Part shown: positions 38,189 through 45,902 of the stretch, in pieces | How positions within the stretch are numbered: the stretch's first letter is position 1 | Layout: each line of letters starts with the position of its first letter | DNA from: Streptomyces canus | GTDB taxonomy: Bacteria > Actinomycetota > Actinomycetes > Streptomycetales > Streptomycetaceae | Assembly (NCBI RefSeq): GCF_030815415.1 | Contig: NZ_JAUSWW010000001.1 | Coordinates: 6,944,001 to 7,008,000, forward strand | Direction: 5' to 3' | DNA: 64,000 bases | Translations under genes and position numbers: made by a program | Notes under the pieces: model-generated | What the model was told of the DNA's origin: nothing | The model's input: only the letters and a program-made list of their open reading frames with translations | Databases searched by the model: none

Positions 38189-39055
38189 TCAGGCGGGGTC
38201 CCGCTCCACCGGGATCCACAGCTCCGCGTCCGCCTGTGCCGCGTCCGGTGTCAGGCGGGTCCGCAGCAGCTCGGGGCCCGGGCGGCTGCGGTACGGGTTG
38301 GACGGGAACCACTGGGTGAACACGTCCCGCCACAGGTACTGGAGCGCCTGCGGGAAGGGCCCTGAGTTCTCGAAGACGGCCCAGGTCCCGGCCGGTACGG
38401 TGAGCGCCTCCATGTCGTCGGGCACGGGCGCCCCGCTCACCACCCCGTGGTAGTAGTCGAGTTCGGTGCCCTCCGCCCGGCTCGGGTCCAGGTTGTCGCT
38501 CACGCCCAGAATTCCCTGCGGTTCCTGGTCGGACAGCTCCTCGATGCGCCGCAGTGTCTCCTGGCCGAGGCCGCGGATGAAGTCGGCGATGGCCGGGTTC
38601 ATCCCCTCGTGCACGAGGGGGACGCGTACCTTCCTGCCGACCACCCTGAACTCGTCCTTCTCCACGATCCGGTATCGCATGCTGCTGTTCCCTTCGACGG
38701 TGAGACGGAAGGACAGCCGTGGCTGGGACTCCAGAGCCGCGCCGGTCCGCCTGGCCTCGCCGGGACCGACGCCGTGCATGGCGCGGAACGCGCGCGCGAA
38801 CGCCTCTCCCGAGGTGTAGCCGTAGCGCACCGCGATCTCCAGCAGCGTCCGGTCCCCGGCCAGCACCTCGGCGCCGGCGATCGTGAGCCGTCTGCGCCGG
38901 ATGTACTCCGACAGCGGCATCCCCGCCAGCGCGGAGAACAGCCGCCGCAGGTGGTACTCCGAGGTCAGCGCGGTCCGTGCCACGTCGGCCGCCTCGATCC
39001 GCTGATCGAGGCGGTCCTCGATGTACTCCATGGCCTGGTTGAGCCGCTCCAGCAC
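38189..39055 (-). CDS. AraC-family regulator with GyrI-like effector domain
   Basis: The 288-residue protein has two N-terminal AraC helix-turn-helices (I-E-A-A-D-V-A-R-T-A-L-T-S-E-Y-H-L-R-R-L-F and L-L-E-I-A-V-R-Y-G-Y-T-S-G-E-A-F-A-R-A-F). A C-terminal Rob/GyrI-like ligand domain (M-R-Y-R-I-V-E-K-D-E-F-R-V-V-G-R-K-V, ending E-L-W-I-P-V) follows. This order resembles multidrug-responsive activators such as Rob or SoxS-GyrI fusions. It begins at 39055 (GTG as Met), 54 bases upstream of the methyltransferase-S1 gene, so cotranscription is possible. Confidence 0.88.
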   Translation of the reverse strand: MLERLNQAMEYIEDRLDQRIEAADVARTALTSEYHLRRLFSALAGMPLSEYIRRRRLTIAGAEVLAGDRTLLEIAVRYGYTSGEAFARAFRAMHGVGPGEARRTGAALESQPRLSFRLTVEGNSSMRYRIVEKDEFRVVGRKVRVPLVHEGMNPAIADFIRGLGQETLRRIEELSDQEPQGILGVSDNLDPSRAEGTELDYYHGVVSGAPVPDDMEALTVPAGTWAVFENSGPFPQALQYLWRDVFTQWFPSNPYRSRPGPELLRTRLTPDAAQADAELWIPVERDPA

Positions 39056-39128
39056 CCCGGCCTCCTTCCCTTGTGATCACCCACGTTAGGAAGGACCCAC
39101 CCTGCCCGACCCGACATCCTGTGCCCGA

Positions 39129-40181
39129 TCAGGTCGGGTGCGGCGGGTGGCCGTCCGCCGTCACCAGGTCCGCGACCGCGCAGCTGACGTTGTCCGGGCC
39201 GCCCGCGGTGTTCGCCGCGGCGATCAGGGTGTGGACGGCCGCGTCCGGGGCGGCGGCCGAGGCGAGCGTGCGGCGGATGTCGTCCTCCGGCACGACCGAG
39301 GACAGGCCGTCGGAGCACAGGAGGTAGCGGTCGCCGGGGCGGGCCTCGTGGAGGCGGAGGTCGGGGGCCGTGGTGCCGAGGGCTTTGAGGAGCAGGGCGC
39401 GTTGTGGGTGGGACCTCGCCTCCTCCGGTGTCAGACGGCCCTCGTCGATCAGCGACTGGACGAGCGTGTGGTCGTGGGTGATGCGGAACAGACCGCCCTC
39501 GCGGAGCAGATAGGCGCGGGAGTCGCCGATGTGCACCAGGGCCAGCCGGGAGCCCGTCCACAGCAGCGCCGTCAGGGTCGTGCCCGACTCGGCCGCCTCC
39601 GCGACGGCCTCCGTCGCGCCCCGCACCGCCTCCTCGAGCAGATTGAGCACGTCGCCCGCCGACACGTCCTCGGCGTCCAGGCACTTCAGTGCCTCCACGG
39701 CCGCGCTGCTCGCCGGCAGGCCCGCGGGGCCGTAGCCGTCGGCGACCGCGAGCAGCCGGGTGCCCGCGTAGGCCGTGTCCTGGTTGGCGGGGCGGACCCG
39801 GCCGGGGTCCGAGCGGGCGGCGTAGCGGAGTTCCAGCACGGGCGGGTCCCTTCGCGCGACGGACGTCAGGTGGTCGACCAGGAACCCGGCCAGGTCACGC
39901 CGCTGCGCGGTCTCCGCCTCGACCCGTGCCCAGTAGGCACGGACCTCCCGGGCCGCCGCCGCGGCATCGAGGGCGCACACCTCGCGGATCCGGGCCAGCG
40001 GCATCCCGATCCGCCGCAGCCACGCCACCAGCCGTGCCCGTTCCAGCTGCTCGACCGCGTAGTACCGGTATCCGGTGTCCGGGTCGACCTTCGCGGGACG
40101 CAGCAGGTCCAGCTCGTCGTAGAGCCGCAGGGCCTTGGGCGACAGCCGGCACGCCTTCGCGAAGGCACCGATCGTCAGCAT
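39129..40181 (-). CDS. MerR helix-turn-helix fused to PP2C serine/threonine phosphatase
   Basis: The first 110 residues are MerR-like: I-G-A-F-A-K-A-C-R-L-S-P-K-A-L-R-L-Y-D-E, Y-R-Y-Y-A-V-E-Q-L-E-R-A-R and a dimerisation helix. The remaining 240 form a PP2C phosphatase: R-P-A-N-Q-D-T-A, L-L-A-V-A-D-G-Y-G, L-V-H-I-G-D-S-R-A-Y-L, L-L-C-S-D-G-L-S and G-G-P-D-N-V-S-C-A-V. The metal aspartates are present. The usual D-G-M-G-G becomes D-G-Y-G-P. This would couple DNA binding to removal of phosphate from Ser/Thr kinase targets in the cytoplasm. It starts at ATG 40181 and is single. Confidence 0.9.
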   Translation of the reverse strand: MLTIGAFAKACRLSPKALRLYDELDLLRPAKVDPDTGYRYYAVEQLERARLVAWLRRIGMPLARIREVCALDAAAAAREVRAYWARVEAETAQRRDLAGFLVDHLTSVARRDPPVLELRYAARSDPGRVRPANQDTAYAGTRLLAVADGYGPAGLPASSAAVEALKCLDAEDVSAGDVLNLLEEAVRGATEAVAEAAESGTTLTALLWTGSRLALVHIGDSRAYLLREGGLFRITHDHTLVQSLIDEGRLTPEEARSHPQRALLLKALGTTAPDLRLHEARPGDRYLLCSDGLSSVVPEDDIRRTLASAAAPDAAVHTLIAAANTAGGPDNVSCAVADLVTADGHPPHPT

Positions 40182-40428
40182 GTACGTCCTCCCCGTCCGG
40201 GTCCTGCCTCCGATGCTGGGGCTTCACCGAGGGGGAAGGTCAAACGGGTTGGCGCGGTTGCGGAGGCCGTGCCTGAGCGCTCCGCTGGAAGGGCAGTACG
40301 GAAACCGCGGGCGGTGGGGGCTGTTCGCGCAGTTCCCCGCGCCCCTTACGGGGCGCGGTGCCGCACTCGACTTCGCCAAGGCCGCTTAGTCTGCCGATGT
40401 ACCCGTCGTACGAGAAGGGACCCCCGTC
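40182..40428. other. Divergent gap with a genus-typical hairpin repeat
   Basis: This 247-bp gap contains a common Streptomyces repeat: a GTTCGCGCAGTT segment followed by CCGCGCCCC (40337-40345) paired with GGGGCGCGG (40350-40358) around a 4-base loop. The rest provides promoters for the MerR-PP2C and ATP-grasp genes, which I could not map precisely. No gene is seen. Confidence 0.6.
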
Positions 40429-41322
40429 GTGCCCCGAGTCGCCCTCGTCACCTACGACCCCCGGCCGGAGCCCAGCCACGACCGCGATCTGCCGGTGCTC
40501 CTGGACGCCCTGCGGGTGGCCGGGGCCGAGGCGGACGCCGTGTTCTGGGACGACGCCGAGGTCGACTGGGGCGGCTACGACCTCGCCCTCATCCGGTCCA
40601 CCTGGGACTACAGCTGGCGGGTGGCGGAGTTCGTGGCGTGGGCCGAGCGGTGCGCCGAGGCCACCCGGCTCGCGAATCCGGCCGAGGTCGTGCGGTGGAA
40701 CACCGACAAGCGGTATCTGGGGGAGCTGGCGGCGGCGGGGGTGCCCACCGTGCCCACGCGGTATCTCGCGCCCGGTGACGCCGTCGACCTCCCGGACGAC
40801 CGGGAGTACGTCGTCAAGCCGGCCTCCGGAGCGGGCGCCCGCTATGCCGCGCGGTACACGCCGGAGCAGCACGGGACCGCCGTACGGCAGCTCGCGCGGA
40901 TGCACGAGGAGGGGCTCACCGCGATGGTGCAGCCGTACATGAAGGGCATCGACGCCGGCGGTGAGCGGGCGCTGCTGTTCTTCGGGGGCCGGTTCCTGCA
41001 CGCCAGCCGCAAGCGGGCGGTCCTCGCGCCCGGTACGGCCTTCGACGCGGCCAAGGTCGCCCACCCGGGCCTGGAGCCGTGGACGGCGACCCCGGCCGAA
41101 CTCGCCGTCGCCGAGCGCGCTCTGGCCGCCGCACCGGATGCTCCGGAGCTGCTGTACGCGCGCGTGGACCTCGTCGACGGGGACGACGCCCGGCCGTGGG
41201 TGATGGAGCTGGAGCTCGTCGAACCGAATCTCTTCCTCGACCTGCATCCACGGTCCCTGCCGCTCGTCGTGGCGGCGATCCTGAAGGCGGCCCAGGAGCC
41301 GGGCGCCACCGCTCACCCCTGA
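40429..41322 (+). CDS. ATP-grasp domain protein
   Basis: The 297-residue protein begins at GTG 40429 (AAGGGA upstream) with V-A-L-V-T-Y-D and a W-D-Y-S-W-R pre-ATP-grasp domain. The ATP-grasp core follows: N-T-D-K-R-Y-L, Y-V-V-K-P-A-S-G-A-G-A, M-V-Q-P-Y-M and a metal-binding end W-V-M-E-L-E-L-V-E-P-N-L-F. Enzymes of this group (Rim/glutathione-synthetase-like, alone in Streptomyces) ligate a carboxylate to an amine or thiol, using ATP via an acyl-phosphate. The substrate is unknown. It converges with the envelope-glycan operon, whose last gene ends 5 bases away. Confidence 0.88.
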   Translation: MPRVALVTYDPRPEPSHDRDLPVLLDALRVAGAEADAVFWDDAEVDWGGYDLALIRSTWDYSWRVAEFVAWAERCAEATRLANPAEVVRWNTDKRYLGELAAAGVPTVPTRYLAPGDAVDLPDDREYVVKPASGAGARYAARYTPEQHGTAVRQLARMHEEGLTAMVQPYMKGIDAGGERALLFFGGRFLHASRKRAVLAPGTAFDAAKVAHPGLEPWTATPAELAVAERALAAAPDAPELLYARVDLVDGDDARPWVMELELVEPNLFLDLHPRSLPLVVAAILKAAQEPGATAHP

Positions 41323-41327
41323 AAGGG

Positions 41328-41882
41328 TCAGCGCACCGCCAGCCGTTGCAGCAGGCCCCAGGTGAACTCCGCCGCGCACTCACGCCGTATGCCCTCCCGG
41401 TCCGGGGCCGTGAATGCCAGACCCCAGCGGGTCGGAGCCGTGCCCTCCAGGGGGCGGGCCGGGGCGAAGGCCCGTGCCGCCTCGTCGACCGTGCAGGACC
41501 AAGGGGTGAGGTCTTCCAGGGCCCGTAGCTCCGGTGCGGAAGCTCCCGGCGCCCGGACCAGCCACTCGTTCCACACCGCGCCGTTCGGTGCCAGCAGTAC
41601 CTCGAAGCGCAGGTCCGGCCAGAGGGGCAGGGGCCACAGCCAGGCCTCGCAGTCCAGGTCGCCGACCTTGCGGGTGAGGACCGTCTCCGGGGTTCCCAGC
41701 ACCGAGCGGTAGCGGGACGCTGCGCCGCGTGCGCGGGGGGAGCGGATCATCGCCTGCCAGCGTTTGTTCGCCTCGCGCATGTCGGCCAGGGAGGCGCCCA
41801 GCTCGCGGCGGGCGTCCTCGACGAGGTCCGGGTTGTGGTCGGCCATGCGACGGAGCAGCACCAGCTGGAAATCAAGGGACAT
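41328..41882 (-). CDS. Hypothetical protein, last gene of the envelope-glycan operon
   Basis: I do not recognise this 184-residue protein. It starts at ATG 41882, overlapping the end of the FkbM gene by 11 bases (M-S-L-D-F-Q). It is soluble and Trp-rich (A-W-L-W-P-L-P-L-W-P-D-L-R-F, W-N-E-W-L-V), with a D-L-T-P-W-S-C-T-V-D segment and no signal peptide. Coupling to the operon suggests a supporting role such as accessory binding. Its stop lies 5 bases before the convergent ATP-grasp stop. Confidence 0.65.
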   Translation of the reverse strand: MSLDFQLVLLRRMADHNPDLVEDARRELGASLADMREANKRWQAMIRSPRARGAASRYRSVLGTPETVLTRKVGDLDCEAWLWPLPLWPDLRFEVLLAPNGAVWNEWLVRAPGASAPELRALEDLTPWSCTVDEAARAFAPARPLEGTAPTRWGLAFTAPDREGIRRECAAEFTWGLLQRLAVR

Positions 41883-42660
41883 GTGATCCATCGTGGCCCA
41901 CCGGGCGGCGGGCGTCGGGCAGGAAGAGCACCGAATTGACGTACCGGGGACCCCGCAGGGGCAGGACGCGGCGGAGCAGGCCGTGGCTGACGACGTAGGA
42001 GGCCTCCGCCTGGTGGGCCTCCAGCGGGAAGGTGCTCAACCGCACCCAGTCGCGGCCCGGCAGCACCCAGCCCTCGTAGCCGAGCAGGGACAGATACGTC
42101 ACCACCGGGGCGATCGGCTGGATACGGGACTCCAGCTCGATGAAGAGGGCCGGACGGTCGCGCGTCAGGATGCCGGTCGCGCCGCGGAGGACCGCGAGCT
42201 CGCTGCCGTCGACGTCGACCTTGACGAAACCGACGTCCTTGAGGCCCAGTTCGTCGAGGGTGACGCAGCCGACCGAGAGGGCCTGGGCGTGGATGTCGCG
42301 CCGGACCAGGGAGGACACGCCCCGGTCGCCCGCGTCGCGCGCCGGCAGCCACAGACGGGCCTGGCCGGGGCGTTCGGCCGCGGCGGCCTGGACGACCCGG
42401 ACGTTCGGCGGGGCGGTCGCCGCGAGAAGCCGGGCCAGGTGGGGGACCGGCTCCACGGTCACCACCCGGCGCGCCCGTCTCGACAGCCGGCGTGTCCAGG
42501 GGCCGTACCAGCCGCCGACGTCCACGGCGGTGCCGCAGCCCGCGGGGCACAGCTCGCCGAGGCGCGCCAACTCCGGTTCGAAGCGCGGGTACACGGCCCG
42601 GGCGACGGCGGCGACCAGCCGGGTGGGCAGCAGCGGGGCGATTCGCGCGGCCAGGGTCAT
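41872..42660 (-). CDS. FkbM-family methyltransferase
   Basis: The 262-residue protein has a SAM site A-V-D-V-G-G-W-Y-G-P-W and the acidic strand R-V-V-T-V-E-P-V-P. The FkbM signature V-G-F-V-K-V-D-V-D-G-S-E is followed by F-I-E-L-E-S-R. FkbM enzymes O-methylate sugars and polyketide hydroxyls. It starts at ATG 42660, within the Trm112-like gene's stop (ATGA). With a methyltransferase activator-like protein directly before it, it may need or share that partner. Confidence 0.9.
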   Translation of the reverse strand: MTLAARIAPLLPTRLVAAVARAVYPRFEPELARLGELCPAGCGTAVDVGGWYGPWTRRLSRRARRVVTVEPVPHLARLLAATAPPNVRVVQAAAAERPGQARLWLPARDAGDRGVSSLVRRDIHAQALSVGCVTLDELGLKDVGFVKVDVDGSELAVLRGATGILTRDRPALFIELESRIQPIAPVVTYLSLLGYEGWVLPGRDWVRLSTFPLEAHQAEASYVVSHGLLRRVLPLRGPRYVNSVLFLPDARRPVGHDGSHVP

Positions 42661-42866
42661 GGGCTCATCCGCTTGAGCAGGTCCTCGTGTTCGTCGTCCG
42701 AGACCTGTTCCCCGGAGGACGGCAGCAGCTGCGGGATGCCGTCCACCACGGGGTAACGGCGGTGCAGGCGCGGGTTGTAGAGGACCTCGTCCGGTACGAC
42801 GAGGTGCAGCGGCCCCTTGTCGAGCGGGCACGCCAGTATCTGCAGCAGCGGGTCGTCGGGTTTCAT
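42657..42866 (-). CDS. Trm112-like protein (69 aa)
   Basis: The short product has Q-I-L-A-C-P-L-D-K-G-P-L, then L-V-V-P-D-E-V-L-Y-N-P-R-L-H-R-R-Y-P-V-V-D-G-I-P-Q-L-L-P, the Trm112/YcaR pattern. Eukaryotic Trm112 stabilises several class I methyltransferases. Only one cysteine of the expected zinc-binding set remains (C-P-L-D in place of C-P-x-C), so zinc binding is doubtful. It is coupled by ATGA overlaps to both the EamA-like gene upstream and FkbM downstream. A role as chaperone or activator for the operon's methyltransferases is an inference. Confidence 0.85.
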   Translation of the reverse strand: MKPDDPLLQILACPLDKGPLHLVVPDEVLYNPRLHRRYPVVDGIPQLLPSSGEQVSDDEHEDLLKRMSP

Positions 42867-43783
42867 GGGGGTGTCAACTCCTTGGCGCCGATGGGGGGTT
42901 GGGTGGCGCTCTGGTCGTGCCTGGGCATGGACAGCAGTACGGAGACGGCGAGTGCGGTGCCGGCCAGCCGCAGCGCGAGCCGCAGCGGGTCGTGCGGCAG
43001 CGCCTCGCCGAACGACAGGGTGCCGAGCACCGCCGTGAACAGACAGGTCACCGTCGTGCACACGGGGACGATCAGTGAGGCCCGGCAGCGTTGCAGGGCT
43101 GCCTGCGACATGACGAGCCCGAACGCGCCGGTGAAGAGGAGGAGATACGGATAGGGGGAGCGGAGGAGGCCGATGACCGCTCCTCCGAGGCCGCTCGAGG
43201 TCAGATAGCTCGACACGCCTTTGATCGCGAGGGAGCTCACGCCGTACAGCAGACCCACCGCCACGCCGTACTCGACACCGGTCGTCGGCATCCGGTGGCG
43301 GTGGCGGGCGCGGCGCTCAGCGGACCCGTACAGCCACACGCCCGCCGCCAGCGACGGCACGCACACCAGCAGGATCAGCGGGTACGGGGCGGCCTGGCTG
43401 ACGGTGTCCGCGCGCTCGTCCAGCGACAGGACGACCATGAGCAGCGCGGCGAGGATCGCGCCGAGGGCGTACCGCTCCCGCCCGGTCGTCTCCTCGCCCA
43501 GCAGCCGCGCCGACAGCAGGACCAGCAGCACGAGACCGGAGACGAAGATGCCCTGTGCGGCGGCGATCGGCAGGGTGCGGTAGACGATCAGCTGTGCGCC
43601 GAACCCGGCGAACAGCGCGAGCGACCCGCCGATCCACAGCGGGCTGCCGAGCACCAGTCGCAGCAGCCGGGCGGGTTGCCGGATCGACACCTCGGGCAGG
43701 GAGCCGAGCGCTCGTTTCTCCAGGACGAAACCGATGCTGTACAGGGTGTTCGCCAACAGAGCCGCCGCCACTCCCCACCACAT
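42863..43783 (-). CDS. EamA/DMT-like integral membrane protein
   Basis: The 306-residue protein is predominantly hydrophobic with about ten membrane segments, beginning W-W-G-V-A-A-A-L-L-A-N-T-L-Y-S-I-G-F-V-L-E-K-R-A. It includes L-R-S-P-Y-P-Y-L-L-L-F-T-G-A-F-G-L and R-A-S-L-I-V-P-V-C-T-T-V. The E-K-R-A-L motif and P-V-C-T-T are typical of the DMT family of exporters. It could flip a lipid-linked sugar or export a metabolite. It starts at ATG 43783, 12 bases after the methyltransferase stop, and its own stop overlaps the Trm112 start. Confidence 0.82.
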   Translation of the reverse strand: MWWGVAAALLANTLYSIGFVLEKRALGSLPEVSIRQPARLLRLVLGSPLWIGGSLALFAGFGAQLIVYRTLPIAAAQGIFVSGLVLLVLLSARLLGEETTGRERYALGAILAALLMVVLSLDERADTVSQAAPYPLILLVCVPSLAAGVWLYGSAERRARHRHRMPTTGVEYGVAVGLLYGVSSLAIKGVSSYLTSSGLGGAVIGLLRSPYPYLLLFTGAFGLVMSQAALQRCRASLIVPVCTTVTCLFTAVLGTLSFGEALPHDPLRLALRLAGTALAVSVLLSMPRHDQSATQPPIGAKELTPP

Positions 43784-43794
43784 GGCCAGGCCCC

Positions 43795-44559
43795 CTAGGT
43801 CTTCCGCGCGTGCAACAGCAGGATCGAGGCGAGGGAGGGTCTGCGGCACGCCAGCCGGTCGAGCGGCCGCATGGGCCGCGGTACGCCGTGGAAGGGCGCC
43901 CCTTCCAGTCGTACGACCGTGAAGCCGGCCGCGGCGACGAACTCCCGCAGCGCCCGGGCGGTGTAGAGCCGCAGATGCCCCACCACCTCCCGGCCCGGGC
44001 GGCCGTGGATGGCACGCAGACTGACCTCGGAGAACACCGGCTGCACCCCGGCCAGCAGCAGGCCACGGTTGTACCAGGCGGCCAGGTTCGGGGTGGACAG
44101 CATGAGATGGCCTCCCGGGCGCAGGACCCGCCGGATCTCGTCCAGCGCCGCATCCGGGTCGACGAGATGCTCGATGACCTCGCTGAACAGCACGGCGTCG
44201 ACGGACTCGGTGCCGAACGGCAGTCCGCCGTCGCCGAGTTCGCCGCGGACCGTGTACGGCAGCCGGGTGCGGGCGCGGCGCAGGGCGTCCTGGGACCAGT
44301 CGACGCCGACGAGGCGGTGGCCCGGGAGCAGGGGGGCGGCGACCGCGGCGGCGGTGCCGTCGCCGCAGCCGATGTCGAGGATGGTGTGCGCGCGCTCCGC
44401 CGTCAGTGCCTCGGCCAGCATGCGGGCCTGGCGGAGGCTGCGCGGGGTGCCGGAGGCGACGGGGACGGCGGGGTCCTCGTAGAAGTCGCGCAGCTCGGGC
44501 GGCCTGGCGGGGGCGGTCCGGGAGGTCTGGGATGCCTGGGAGGTCTGGGCGGTCGTCAT
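43795..44559 (-). CDS. Class I SAM-dependent methyltransferase (Methyltransf_11 type)
   Basis: The 254-residue enzyme has I-L-D-I-G-C-G-D-G-T-A at about residue 60, L-V-G-V-D-W-S-Q-D-A-L and A-V-L-F-S-E-V-I-E-H-L-V-D-P-D. R-V-L-R-P-G-G-H-L-M-L-S-T-P-N-L follows, a full set of class I motifs. The C-terminal Y-T-A-R-A-L-R-E-F-V-A-A-A-G-F is common in methyltransferases near glycosyltransferases. ATG 44559 overlaps the acyltransferase stop by four bases. It probably methylates a sugar or lipid carrier intermediate within this operon. Confidence 0.87.
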   Translation of the reverse strand: MTTAQTSQASQTSRTAPARPPELRDFYEDPAVPVASGTPRSLRQARMLAEALTAERAHTILDIGCGDGTAAAVAAPLLPGHRLVGVDWSQDALRRARTRLPYTVRGELGDGGLPFGTESVDAVLFSEVIEHLVDPDAALDEIRRVLRPGGHLMLSTPNLAAWYNRGLLLAGVQPVFSEVSLRAIHGRPGREVVGHLRLYTARALREFVAAAGFTVVRLEGAPFHGVPRPMRPLDRLACRRPSLASILLLHARKT

Positions 44560-45902
44560 CGCTGGTCCATGTCCGTCGTGTGCAGATAGTGCTCGAACAG
44601 GTCCCGCAGATGGGCGCCGTCGCCATGGCTGAGCAGGGCGCGCGACCAGCGCAGGGCGAGGTGGAGACGGCCGGCCGTCGAGGCGGTCGTGACCGTGAGG
44701 CCGCGGGGCATCCGGGCGGGCGCCGAGAACCACACGGCGTGCGCCCGGCCCGCCTCCTCGCCGAAGTCCAGCGGGTACGGGATGCGGCCGATGTTGCTGA
44801 GGAGCGTGGTGGACGTCCAGGGCCCGGCCGCTCTGCGCAGGCTCCGGGTCAGGGCGGCCCGCCAGGCGACGGGGGTGACCGGGGCGGTGAGCAGGGTGGC
44901 GCCGCGGCCGAGTTGGGGGCGCGGGAGGGACTTGAGGGCGCGGGTACGGGTCGCTGTGCGCTCCAACAGGCCGGGCAGGTCGGTGGTCGTCAACTCCTGC
45001 GGTGAGAAGGGGACTTCGACGAGCCGGGTGCCGTTGCCGATCGGCATGCTTGTGTCGCGGGGGCGGTCGTCCACCGGCATGGTGATGCGTAAGGGGCGGG
45101 GTGGGGTGCCGTGTTCGCGGTTCCAGTGGGCGATGGTGAGGGCCGTGGCGACCATGAGCTGGTCGTTCACGGTGTAGGGGGCTCCCTTGGGGCGGTGCGG
45201 CAGGGGGAGTTCGGTGACGAGCATGCCGTTGCCGGGGGAGTGCTCGGGGGTGCCGGGCGCCACTCGTGCGGGCGGAGACCAGTTTGACGGGGTCTCCGCG
45301 GGGTCCTGGGGGATCTCGGCGGCGCGGACCGGAGGTGCGGCGGGGCTGTTGTCGCGGCCGCCGTAGAGCTCGGCGGCGGTGGCGAGGACGCGGAGGCAGG
45401 CGGGGCCGTCCAGGGCGGTGTGGTTGATGGTGAGGAAGAGGACGGTGGAGTCGCTCAGCCGGGAACCCGGCCGCCGGTCCGCCGCCCTGCCCCATCCCAC
45501 GACGTCCGTCGCCTCGCTTCCTTCCGCCCGTCCCGCCCCCTCCACCACCTCCAGCCGGATCGGCGGCGAGTCCGTCAGCGGCGGCGCCGTCGTCAGCGCC
45601 CGGGTCCGCGCGTCCCGCAACGCGTCCTTCCCCGGAGTGGGGAAGGTGACCACCTCCACGTCCGGGCGCTCGGTCAGCTCCCACTCGTACCGGCGCCGGT
45701 ACCACGCCCCGCGCGCCTCCCTCATCAGGATCCGCGGATGCCGCAGCAGCGCTTCGTGGAACGCCTTCCGCAGCCCCGCCGGGTCAAGACGCCCGGGCAG
45801 ATGGACCTCGATGTGGACCGTCTCCGGCTCCTCCTCCTGGAGGCAGTGCCGGGAGACCTCGTCCACCACCGGGAACGGGATGCGCGCGGGTGCGGTGGTC
45901 AT
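44556..45902 (-). CDS. Condensation-fold acyltransferase (PapA/WES-like)
   Basis: The 448-residue protein has the two-lobed chloramphenicol-acetyltransferase-like fold of condensation domains. The active-site motif is I-N-H-T-A-L-D-G-P-A, i.e. HxxxDG with the first His of HHxxxDG replaced by Asn. A D-E-V-S-R-H-C-L N-terminus, V-N-D-Q-L-M-V-A-T-A-L and a T-L-L-S-N-I-G-R-I-P-Y-P-L bridge region (like N-F-G) are also seen. It should move an acyl group from CoA or carrier protein to a hydroxyl or amine, probably decorating the glycan. It starts at ATG 45902 inside the AftD-like stop. Confidence 0.8.
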   Translation of the reverse strand: MTTAPARIPFPVVDEVSRHCLQEEEPETVHIEVHLPGRLDPAGLRKAFHEALLRHPRILMREARGAWYRRRYEWELTERPDVEVVTFPTPGKDALRDARTRALTTAPPLTDSPPIRLEVVEGAGRAEGSEATDVVGWGRAADRRPGSRLSDSTVLFLTINHTALDGPACLRVLATAAELYGGRDNSPAAPPVRAAEIPQDPAETPSNWSPPARVAPGTPEHSPGNGMLVTELPLPHRPKGAPYTVNDQLMVATALTIAHWNREHGTPPRPLRITMPVDDRPRDTSMPIGNGTRLVEVPFSPQELTTTDLPGLLERTATRTRALKSLPRPQLGRGATLLTAPVTPVAWRAALTRSLRRAAGPWTSTTLLSNIGRIPYPLDFGEEAGRAHAVWFSAPARMPRGLTVTTASTAGRLHLALRWSRALLSHGDGAHLRDLFEHYLHTTDMDQR

